Assembly: GCA_050953825.1 (NCBI GenBank)
Contig: JBMNNF010000007.1
Span: forward strand, 1 to 23,970
Source of the DNA: DUQW01 sp050953825
Lineage (GTDB): Bacteria; Bacillota_I; Bacilli_A; Acholeplasmatales; Acholeplasmataceae
Length of the DNA: 23,970 nt
Reading direction: 5' to 3'
In this document: one piece after another, positions 18,901 to 23,970 of the stretch
Position numbering within the stretch: the first letter of the stretch is position 1
How the letters are laid out: the number at the start of each line of letters is the position of its first letter
The notes under the pieces: generated by a model
What the model was told of the DNA's origin: nothing
Database searches by the model: none
Seen by the model: only the letters and a program-made list of their open reading frames with translations
Made by a program: the position numbers and the translations under genes

Positions 18901-18946
18901 TTGGCGCTATGTCAACGGAACCCCAGTAGTTTGGGAATCACAATAA
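15920..18946 (+). CDS. BspA-type leucine-rich-repeat surface lipoprotein with duplicated N-terminal module
   Basis: This 1008-aa lipoprotein has a signal peptide with lipobox LTGC (Cys20). The N-terminal region holds two copies of a beta-rich module, about 48-115 and 127-194, each ending FKDIG-(S/T)SEDPDTYTVT. They are exactly 79 residues apart, an in-frame duplication still visible in the DNA (16241 and 16478). An InlB-type repeat follows at 191-250 (WKNYDGTVLETD, FKGWSPN, YTAIF). LRR_5/BspA repeats run from about 270 to 955, with YLGS-type inserts, and the tail has the same VYWYSE-type ending as the 845-aa protein. GGGGGA lies 7 bp before the ATG. It probably sits on the outer membrane face and binds host or neighbour-cell ligands. 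Unlike its paralogue it lacks the LytTR promoter element, so it is probably regulated differently. Confidence 0.88.
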   Translation: MKRKVVFLIAIIALLFLTGCGDNGQGLTIDLDLPEEVSLVDWKLDSKKLTIGSEVEFLITPPTGKELKELKINGVDQTLTVVNNRFTTEIVSGLEILVTFKDIGSSEDPDTYTVTLGEGLYAVDELTNLVAGTKFYIYINVPDEKEVDQFKVDENVIDLEGLEYYYLTVTGNHNVTVTFKDIGTSEDPDTYTVTWKNYDGTVLETDTGVAFATMPKYDGDIPTKPGDYYFKGWSPNISIVTESVEYTAIFVDGATLALDYVFIDLGEGYSIYGYYGQDNFVFVPKTYKEKSVISIEGYAFYNNKKIKNLTLPDSLIEIKEYAFAGCSNLQNVTFGSGLKKIGEAAFKQCKTLETIRLPEGFTTLGEAAFSLCSKVDLVVLPNSLEFFGFHALYDVDDVAFIEYENGIYAGSADNNYLVLVEPKYSTIDTIKIHDNCKIIGNKAFHYSSSLKTIDFGQGVQIIGDFAFAYCSQLGSITIPKTVTKIGDSAFSRSSITSLGFADNSRIKSIGSYAFTGCANITTLYLSEGLEDIGKDVFTSSDISNKTTYENAVYLGSTSNAHLVLLNACNKDIENVKIHAETKIIAPFAFDDCNSLTEVIIPSNVKYIGEGAFRDCDGLERTKVDLANSTYSSPNDTAIIHRNTRTLISGLKNATIPKDVRHIGNFAFANTKITSITLPDGLISIGESAFEECGELASISIPDTVTTIKPYAFASCTMLTSVKLPNKLPYLDQGMFRFCIYLTSIDIPNSVSYIGREAFLNCLDLETLDMGNSLTVIGTSAFSGCQSLRAISIPNHIKALEYQAFHGCSGALSISIGSGVVSLGEFVFSGCDSATTLVVDPENKVFDSRDDCNGIIETKTNKLVAIIKTIEIPESVTIIGNGAFYKCDTMESIKLGDNIKTIEEYAFAITTFKSIILGKGLTYIGERAFFESKSLTSIIIPKSVQNISYDAFRSCNNLTIYAEATEEPAYWTYSWNYSKRPVYWYSETPNYDGAHWRYVNGTPVVWESQ

Positions 18947-19042
18947 AGCAACATAAGTAAAATTATAACGTATATTAAACTGAAAAAATTCTTAACAAGT
19001 ATTTCAGCAGGATAATTTTAAAAAGACAATTCACATTGTACT

Positions 19043-19082
19043 AAGCCCCTAAATCCGAATTAAACGGAAGAAGGGGTTTTGT
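19043..19082 (+). terminator. Terminator upstream of the S10 operon
   Basis: AGCCCCT pairs with AGGGGTT, with an inner TCCG/CGGA stem, and is followed by TTTTG. It closes the lipoprotein region; 18947-19042 holds nothing recognisable. Confidence 0.7.
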
Positions 19083-19149
19083 TGTGTTAAATTAGAATCA
19101 TCACAAAAATAGCCCATTATTGACAATTTAGCTGGTTAAATTAAATTAT

Positions 19150-19178
19150 TTGCAATATGTTTTATATTATTATATAAT
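19150..19178 (+). promoter_or_regulatory. Promoter of the S10 ribosomal protein operon
   Basis: TTGCAA (19150-19155), a 17-bp spacer and TATAAT (19173-19178) are visible. They lie 139 bp before rpsJ. Confidence 0.75.
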
Positions 19179-19217
19179 AATAACGCTGCGCTTTTTATGT
19201 GCGCATAAGGCTTAGAT

Positions 19218-19272
19218 GTGGGAGGTTATTGGAACGCCGATAGCCGTTGTCGAGTATCCAAACAATTTCCAC
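19218..19272 (+). promoter_or_regulatory. Structured leader of the S10 operon
   Basis: GTGGGAGGTTATTGG (19218-19232) pairs with CCAAACAATTTCCAC (19258-19272) at 13 of 15 positions, counting G-T pairs. The apex contains AACG (19233-19236) and CGTT (19245-19248), which pair around CCGATAGC. A smaller TGCGC/GCGCA hairpin (19186-19205) precedes it. A long structured leader before ribosomal protein genes suggests autogenous control, as done by L4 in E. coli. I cannot assign it to a described Firmicutes leader family. Confidence 0.5.
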
Positions 19273-19316
19273 GGAGCAAGTCTAGACAAAGAGATAGGCG
19301 AAAGGAGAAAAGAAAA

Positions 19317-19628
19317 ATGGCGAAAAAAGATGTAATTAAAATTAGATTGAAATCATATGATCATAGATTGATCGATGAATCAGCTAAGAAGATTGTGGAT
19401 AGCGTTGTAAGAACAGGCGCTACAGTGGTAGGACCGGTACCTCTACCAACGAAGAAAGAAATCTTCACGGTACTACGTTCACCTCACGTCAACAAAACTT
19501 CACGCGAACAATTTGAAAGAAGAACCCACAAAAGATTAATTGAAATCGTCAACCCATCGAAAAGAACAATTGATGCATTAATGCACATTGATCTACCATC
19601 GGGAATTGACATCATGCTTAAGAAGTAA
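19317..19628 (+). CDS. rpsJ: 30S ribosomal protein S10
   Basis: This 103-aa protein is full length for S10. It starts MAKKDVIKIRLKSYDHRLID and carries the conserved GPVPLPTKKEIFTVLRSPHV loop and the HKRLIEI/DLPSGIDI C-terminal part. S10 is part of the 30S head and, with NusB, of the antitermination complex. The ATG at 19317 follows AAAGGAG. An upstream in-frame ATG at 19218 falls inside the leader stem and is rejected. Confidence 0.98.
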   Translation: MAKKDVIKIRLKSYDHRLIDESAKKIVDSVVRTGATVVGPVPLPTKKEIFTVLRSPHVNKTSREQFERRTHKRLIEIVNPSKRTIDALMHIDLPSGIDIMLKK

Positions 19629-19659
19629 CAAAAAATATTAAAAAAGAAAGGAAATAGTT

Positions 19660-20292
19660 ATGAGCAAAGGAATCTTAGGTAGAAAAATTGGAATGACTCA
19701 AATCTTTAATGAAAATGGTCACTTAATTCCAGTAACTGTCGTTGATGTCGCTGATAACGTTGTCTTGCAACAAAAAACATTAGAAGTAGATGGATATGTT
19801 GCAACACAAGTTGGATATGACACTAAACGCGAAACACTAGCGAACAAACCAGAAATGGGACATGTTGCTAAAGCTAATTCAGCACCTAAGCGCTTCGTTA
19901 AAGAAATTCGCTTTAAAGAAGGGCAAAATGAATTGGCTGCATTAGAAGTCGGAGCTACAATTAGCCCTGATATATTTTCTGAAGGAGAAGTTGTTGATGT
20001 AACAGGAACTTCTAAAGGTAAAGGTTTTCAAGGAAACATTAAAAGACATAACCAAAGAATGGGATTCAAATCACATGGTTCTAGATATCATCGTGGCCCT
20101 GGATCAATGGGAGCAGTTAAAGGTAGACTAAAAGGTAAAAGCCTTCCAGGTCAAATGGGTAATGTCAGAGTAACAGTTCAAAATTTAAAAATTGTTAAAG
20201 TTGACGTTGAAAAACAAGTATTATTAATTAGTGGCTCAATCCCTGGACCTAACAAAGGTTTAGTTATGATTAAGTCTGCAGTTAAGAAATAA
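19660..20292 (+). CDS. rplC: 50S ribosomal protein L3
   Basis: This 210-aa protein is full length. It has the N-terminal GRKIGMTQIF motif and the central extension GTSKGKGFQGNIKRH...GSRYHRGPGSMG, which reaches toward the peptidyl transferase centre. L3 is an early assembly protein of the large subunit. AAAGGAAA precedes the ATG. It follows rpsJ by 31 bp in the standard S10 operon order. Confidence 0.98.
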   Translation: MSKGILGRKIGMTQIFNENGHLIPVTVVDVADNVVLQQKTLEVDGYVATQVGYDTKRETLANKPEMGHVAKANSAPKRFVKEIRFKEGQNELAALEVGATISPDIFSEGEVVDVTGTSKGKGFQGNIKRHNQRMGFKSHGSRYHRGPGSMGAVKGRLKGKSLPGQMGNVRVTVQNLKIVKVDVEKQVLLISGSIPGPNKGLVMIKSAVKK

Positions 20293-20306
20293 TGGGAGGT
20301 CATAAA

Positions 20307-20930
20307 ATGAAAGTACAAGTATTAAATCAACAAGGTTTAAAAGTTAGTGACCTAGTATTAAATGATTATGTATTCGGAATTGAACCACATCAAGGTGCTA
20401 TCTACGAAGTGGTTAAAGCTCAAAGAAATGCTATGCGTCAAGGCACTCACGATGTTAAAGGTCGTTCTGAAGTTAGAGGTGGAGGAAGAAAACCATACCG
20501 TCAAAAAGGAACTGGTCGTGCTAGACAAGGTTCAATTAGAGCAGCACAATGGGTTGGCGGTGGAGTAGTTTTTGGACCAACACCAAGAAGTTATCGTGTT
20601 AAAGTTAATCAAAAGGTTAGAAATTTAGCACTTCGTTCAGCTTTATCAGCACACGCGCAAGCGAATACATTAGTGGTAGTTGATAAATTTGAATTTGCAA
20701 ACCCTAAAACTAAAGATTTTACAGCAATGTTAGAAGCGTTAAAAGTTGATAAAAAATCTTTAGTAGTTGACACTGCAATTTGCGAAAACACCATCTTATC
20801 ATCGAGAAATATTCCAACTACTCAAGTTGGAGTAGCAAATCATGTCAGTGTATATGATTTATTAAACGCTCAACAAGTAGTATTGACAATTGAAGCGGTT
20901 AAATATTTTGAGGAGGCCCTAAAACAATGA
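20307..20930 (+). CDS. rplD: 50S ribosomal protein L4
   Basis: This 207-aa protein starts at ATG 20307, chosen because GGGAGG lies 7 bp upstream; the ATG at 20292 overlaps the rplC stop and lies in front of that RBS. The exit-tunnel loop is clear (QKGTGRARQGSIRAAQWVGG), near the macrolide site. In E. coli, L4 also represses its own operon. The end overlaps rplW by 4 bp. Confidence 0.97.
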   Translation: MKVQVLNQQGLKVSDLVLNDYVFGIEPHQGAIYEVVKAQRNAMRQGTHDVKGRSEVRGGGRKPYRQKGTGRARQGSIRAAQWVGGGVVFGPTPRSYRVKVNQKVRNLALRSALSAHAQANTLVVVDKFEFANPKTKDFTAMLEALKVDKKSLVVDTAICENTILSSRNIPTTQVGVANHVSVYDLLNAQQVVLTIEAVKYFEEALKQ

Positions 20931-21211
20931 GAAAGTTTGACATTATTAAAGAGCCAATTATTACAGAAAAATCAATGCAATTAGTTGAGTCTAACAATTC
21001 ATATACATTTGTTGTGGACAAGAAAGCTAATAAGGTTGAAATTAAAAAAGCAATCGAATCAATTTTTGATGTAACAGTTGTCTCAGTAAGAACGATCAAT
21101 GTTGTTCCTAAAAAGAAAAGAATGGGGCAATACGAAGGATACACTTCAGGATACAAAAAAGCAATCGTAAAATTAGTCGATGGCGACTCAATTGAAGCGT
21201 TCGCTGTTTAG
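20927..21211 (+). CDS. rplW: 50S ribosomal protein L23
   Basis: This 94-aa protein has the family pattern DIIKEPIITEKSM, YTFVVDKKANKVEIKKAIE and the VRTINVVPKKKR arm. L23 sits at the tunnel exit and is the docking site for trigger factor and SRP. The ATGA overlap with rplD indicates translational coupling; AGGAGG lies inside the end of rplD. Confidence 0.98.
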   Translation: MRKFDIIKEPIITEKSMQLVESNNSYTFVVDKKANKVEIKKAIESIFDVTVVSVRTINVVPKKKRMGQYEGYTSGYKKAIVKLVDGDSIEAFAV

Positions 21212-21242
21212 TAGAAAGTGAAAATTAGAGGAGGTTTTAACA

Positions 21243-22073
21243 ATGGCGGTTAAAAAATATAAACCAACGACGAATGGACGTCGTAACATGAGTGTCTTAA
21301 CATTTGATGAAATTACAACGACTACTCCTGAAAAATCACTACTTGCGCCAATTACTCGTACCGGTGGTAGAAACAACCAAGGAACTACAACAGTTAGATT
21401 CCGTGGTGGCGGTGCGAAAAGAAAATATCGTATTATTGATTTCAAGAGAAACAAAGATGATATTAAAGCGAAAGTAGCAACAATTGAGTATGATCCAAAC
21501 CGTAGTGCTAACATTGCGTTATTAAACTACGTTGATGGAGAAAAGAGATATATCATTGCTCCACAAGGATTAGAAGTAGGAATGGAAGTTGAATCAGGTC
21601 CTAACGCAGATATTAAAGTTGGTAATGCATTACCACTGATTAATATTCCAATAGGTACTGTCATCCATAACATCGAATTAAGACCTGGACGCGGCGGACA
21701 AGTCGCAAGAAGCGCTGGTACAAGTGCTCAAATTCTAGGTAGAGAAGATAAATACGTTTTAATTAGACTTCAATCAGGTGAAGTTAGGAAGTTCTTAAAT
21801 ACTTGCCGTGCCACTATTGGTAGCGTTGGTAATGAAGCTCACGAATTAGTTAGAATTGGTAAAGCAGGTAGAAAAAGACATATGGGATTCAAACCACATG
21901 TTAGAGGTGCAGCAATGAACCCAGTTGATCACCCTCATGGTGGTGGTGAAGGTAGAGCTCCAATTGGACGCCCTGCACCAATGACTCCTTGGGGTCAAAA
22001 AACTCGTGGTGTGAAGACAAGAAGCTCAAAGAAGCAATCAAACGATTTAATCGTACGTCGTCGTACGAAATAA
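21243..22073 (+). CDS. rplB: 50S ribosomal protein L2
   Basis: This 276-aa protein is full length. It begins AVKKYKPTTNGRRNMS and contains the RNA-binding core and the C-terminal VRGAAMNPVDHPHGGGEGRAP motif, with the conserved His near the peptidyl transferase centre. GAGGAGG precedes the ATG. It lies 31 bp after rplW. Confidence 0.98.
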   Translation: MAVKKYKPTTNGRRNMSVLTFDEITTTTPEKSLLAPITRTGGRNNQGTTTVRFRGGGAKRKYRIIDFKRNKDDIKAKVATIEYDPNRSANIALLNYVDGEKRYIIAPQGLEVGMEVESGPNADIKVGNALPLINIPIGTVIHNIELRPGRGGQVARSAGTSAQILGREDKYVLIRLQSGEVRKFLNTCRATIGSVGNEAHELVRIGKAGRKRHMGFKPHVRGAAMNPVDHPHGGGEGRAPIGRPAPMTPWGQKTRGVKTRSSKKQSNDLIVRRRTK

Positions 22074-22089
22074 TAGGAGGAATTAGACA

Positions 22090-22374
22090 ATGGCTCGTTC
22101 AATTAAAAAAGGTCCATTTTGTGACCATAAATTATTAACAAGAGTTCGTGAACAAAATAAAGCTAACCAAAAAAGAGTAATTCAAACTTGGTCACGCGGT
22201 TCAACGATTTTTCCTGATTTTGTAGGACACACGATTGCAGTTCATAATGGTAGAGAACATGTTCCTATCTATATTACAGAAGATATGGTTGGACATAAAT
22301 TAGGCGAATTCGCTCCAACAAGAACATATCGTGGACATGATAAAGATGATAGAAAGGCGGCTAGACGTAAATGA
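22090..22374 (+). CDS. rpsS: 30S ribosomal protein S19
   Basis: This 94-aa protein carries MARSIKKGPF, TWSRGSTIFPDFVGHTIAVH and KLGEFAPTRTYRGH, all typical. It is located in the 30S head. AGGAGG lies upstream of the ATG. It ends with TGA, which overlaps the rplV start and shows that TGA is a stop in this genome. Confidence 0.98.
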   Translation: MARSIKKGPFCDHKLLTRVREQNKANQKRVIQTWSRGSTIFPDFVGHTIAVHNGREHVPIYITEDMVGHKLGEFAPTRTYRGHDKDDRKAARRK

Positions 22375-22709
22375 TGGAAGCAAGAGCAACAGCTAAAACA
22401 GTAAGAATTACACCACGTAAAGCTAGATTAGTAATTGACTTAATTAGAGGATTAGATGTTAAAGAAGCGCAAGCGGTATTAATGTTTACTCCACGCGCTG
22501 CGTCGCCTGTAATATTAAAAGTATTAAACAGCGCTATCGCCAACGCTGAAAATAACTATTCAATGAACGTAGATAATTTATATGTTAAAGAATGCTACGT
22601 TAATGAAGGTGTAAGAATGAAAAGATTATTACCTCGTGCTAAAGGACAAGGTGACATCATTCAAAAAAGAACCAGCCACATTACAGTAGTTGTGGCTGAA
22701 AGAGAGTAG
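22371..22709 (+). CDS. rplV: 50S ribosomal protein L22
   Basis: This 112-aa protein starts at one of two adjacent ATG codons (22371 or 22374); the first overlaps the rpsS stop. Family motifs ARATAKTVRITPRKARLVID and KRLLPRAKGQGDIIQKRTSH are present; the second is the tunnel hairpin near the macrolide site. Its tip reads GQGDII where many bacteria have GRA-type residues. No strong RBS is visible, in keeping with coupled translation. Confidence 0.97.
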   Translation: MMEARATAKTVRITPRKARLVIDLIRGLDVKEAQAVLMFTPRAASPVILKVLNSAIANAENNYSMNVDNLYVKECYVNEGVRMKRLLPRAKGQGDIIQKRTSHITVVVAERE

Positions 22710-22721
22710 AGGTGAGAAACG

Positions 22722-23480
22722 ATGGGTCAAAAAGTTAATCCGATTGGCTTAAGAATTGGTATTATCCGCAATTGGGATTCAAGATGGTATGCTGATTCTA
22801 AAGAAGTAGCCGAATTAATTAAAGAAGATTACTTAATTAGAGATTATCTAATGAAGATTTATCATAATGGTTCAGTTTCTCACGTTGAAATTGAACGCTT
22901 AAAAGGAAAAGGGAAAAACCGTGTTAGACTTAGATTACATACGGCTAAACCAGGTGTAGTTATTGGTAGAGACGCTGAAAACAAAAAGAAAGTTGAAACT
23001 GAATTAGAAAGACTAACCGGAAAAGAAATTGTTTTAAACGTAATTGAAGTTAAAAGACCGGAAGCTAACGCTCAAATCGTTGCTGATTCTATGGCAAGAC
23101 AATTAGAAAGTAGGGCATCTTTCCGTAGAGTTCAAAAAATAGCTATTCAAAGAGCTTTAAGAGCAGGAGCTAAAGGAGTTAAAACATTAATTTCTGGTCG
23201 TTTAGGCGGAGCAGAAATGGCAAGAAGTGAAGGGTATTCTGAAGGTAGAGTTCCACTCCATACACTTCGTGCTGACATTGATTACGCTACAGCCAAAGCT
23301 TTAACTACTTATGGTATTTTAGGTATTAAAGTTTGGATTTATCATGGTGAAGTTTTACCAGGTCAAACTAGAGAAGATAATTTAAAAAAATTAGAGGAAA
23401 GATTCACTCAACAACGTGGACGTCGTCGCGGACCACGTCAACCAAGACCTCAAGGTAATCCGAAACAAGGAGGCGAATAA
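22722..23480 (+). CDS. rpsC: 30S ribosomal protein S3
   Basis: This 252-aa protein starts MGQKVNPIGLRIGIIRNWDS. It has an N-terminal KH domain with the KPGVVIGRD loop and the C-terminal S3 domain (SGRLGGAEMARSEGYSEGRVPLHTLRADIDY). The tail is basic and Arg/Pro-rich. S3 lines the mRNA entry channel. Its Trp codons are TGG. Confidence 0.98.
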   Translation: MGQKVNPIGLRIGIIRNWDSRWYADSKEVAELIKEDYLIRDYLMKIYHNGSVSHVEIERLKGKGKNRVRLRLHTAKPGVVIGRDAENKKKVETELERLTGKEIVLNVIEVKRPEANAQIVADSMARQLESRASFRRVQKIAIQRALRAGAKGVKTLISGRLGGAEMARSEGYSEGRVPLHTLRADIDYATAKALTTYGILGIKVWIYHGEVLPGQTREDNLKKLEERFTQQRGRRRGPRQPRPQGNPKQGGE

Positions 23481-23482
23481 TT

Positions 23483-23908
23483 ATGTTGATGCCAAAAAGA
23501 ACCAAATATCGCCGTCCTCATAGATTAAGTTATGAAGGAAAAGCGAAAGGTAAAAATTTAATGATTAACGGGGAATACGGTCTTGTTGCTCAAGAAGGAG
23601 CATATATTACTGCTCGTCAAATTGAAGCGTCAAGAATTGCGATGACTCGTTACATGAGAAGATTAGGAAAAGTCTGGATCAATATCTTCCCTCACTTATC
23701 GAGAACTAAAAAACCTCTAGAAGTGAGAATGGGTAGTGGTAAAGGTGCTCCTGATCATTGGGTTGCAGTTGTTAAAGAAGGAAAGGTTATGTTTGAAATT
23801 GCTGGAGTTACTGAAGCGGTAGCTAAGGAAGCTTTAAGATTAGCCTCACATAAACTTCCAATTAAAACAAAGATAGTATCAAGAGGTGAGCATAATGAAA
23901 GCCGCTGA
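23483..23908 (+). CDS. rplP: 50S ribosomal protein L16
   Basis: This 141-aa protein starts MLMPKRTKYRRPHR and contains RQIEASRIAMTRYMRR and RMGSGKGAPDHWVAVV. L16 binds near the A site of the large subunit. GGAGG lies 9 bp before the ATG at 23483. The last 14 bp overlap rpmC, and it ends in TGA. Confidence 0.98.
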   Translation: MLMPKRTKYRRPHRLSYEGKAKGKNLMINGEYGLVAQEGAYITARQIEASRIAMTRYMRRLGKVWINIFPHLSRTKKPLEVRMGSGKGAPDHWVAVVKEGKVMFEIAGVTEAVAKEALRLASHKLPIKTKIVSRGEHNESR

Positions 23909-23970
23909 ATTAAGAAAATTTAGTAATGAAGAGTTAACTACTAAAATTGGACAACTTAAAGAAGAATTGT
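23895..23970 (+). CDS. rpmC: 50S ribosomal protein L29, 5' end only
   Basis: The first 25 codons are in the window: MKAAELRKFSNEELTTKIGQ and onward, the typical N-terminal helix of L29, a tunnel-exit protein. GAGGTGA lies about 5 bp before the ATG. It overlaps the end of rplP by 14 bp and is cut by the window end. Confidence 0.95.
   Translation, partial: MKAAELRKFSNEELTTKIGQLKEEL

Noticed and set aside
13090..18946. A CRISPR array or other short regular repeats
   Set aside because: The periodicity is about 69 bp, in frame, and codes for LRR units. There are no identical repeats with unique spacers.
19218..19316. An N-terminal extension of S10
   Set aside because: The extra codons fall inside the leader stem, and the normal S10 start has a good RBS.
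22090..23908. Recoding of TGA as Trp, as in mycoplasmas
   Set aside because: Trp is TGG throughout, and rpsS, rplP and the LytTR gene end at TGA in the expected place.

Overview
The window is AT-rich bacterial DNA, probably chromosomal, from a low-GC Gram-positive lineage. The best fit is a Mollicutes-like member of the Bacilli (Acholeplasma/Izemoplasma type or a related uncultured group). Four things support this: an rRNA spacer carrying tRNA-Ile and tRNA-Ala; a 5S rRNA of only about 110 nt, as short as those of Mollicutes; a tRNA cluster in the order seen in Firmicutes; and the standard genetic code, with TGG for Trp and TGA used as a stop in rpsS, rplP and the LytTR gene. That last point excludes Mycoplasma/Spiroplasma-type TGA recoding. 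The lineage call is an inference, since no 16S sequence is present.

Layout. 1-3353: the end of an rRNA operon (16S-23S spacer with tRNA-Ile and tRNA-Ala, 23S, 5S, tRNA-Val), closed by a terminator. 3506-4443: a second tRNA transcription unit (Thr, Lys, Leu, Met, a CAT tRNA that is probably Ile2, Ser, fMet, Asp, Phe) with its own promoter, an internal extended -10 promoter and a terminator. 4513-7439: a ROK sugar kinase, then a DUF2828/Ro60-like vWA protein preceded by a roughly 200 nt structured leader and followed by a small XRE regulator. 7444-8612: a membrane-anchored endonuclease/exonuclease/phosphatase-family protein.

8743-18946 is an accessory surface-protein region. It starts with a LytTR regulator and DUF3021 membrane protein pair. 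Three large lipoproteins follow, built from Ig-like or InlB-type repeats and BspA-type (LRR_5) leucine-rich repeats. The first lipoprotein gene (9963-12762) is broken by several frameshifts; the other two (845 and 1008 aa) are intact. An almost invariant promoter element lies upstream of the LytTR gene and of the first two lipoprotein genes. It has two ACCGA(A/T)TA-type repeats 20 bp apart, then TTGATW, 17 bp and TATAAT. This suggests a small autoregulated LytTR regulon controlling surface proteins. The third lipoprotein gene lacks the element.

19043-23970: a terminator, a strong promoter with a structured leader, and the first ten genes of the S10 ribosomal protein operon (rpsJ, rplC, rplD, rplW, rplB, rpsS, rplV, rpsC, rplP, and the 5' end of rpmC).

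The most notable observations are the LytTR element, the Ro-like gene with its structured leader, and a covarying A2057-U2611 (E. coli numbering) pair in the macrolide site of the 23S rRNA.
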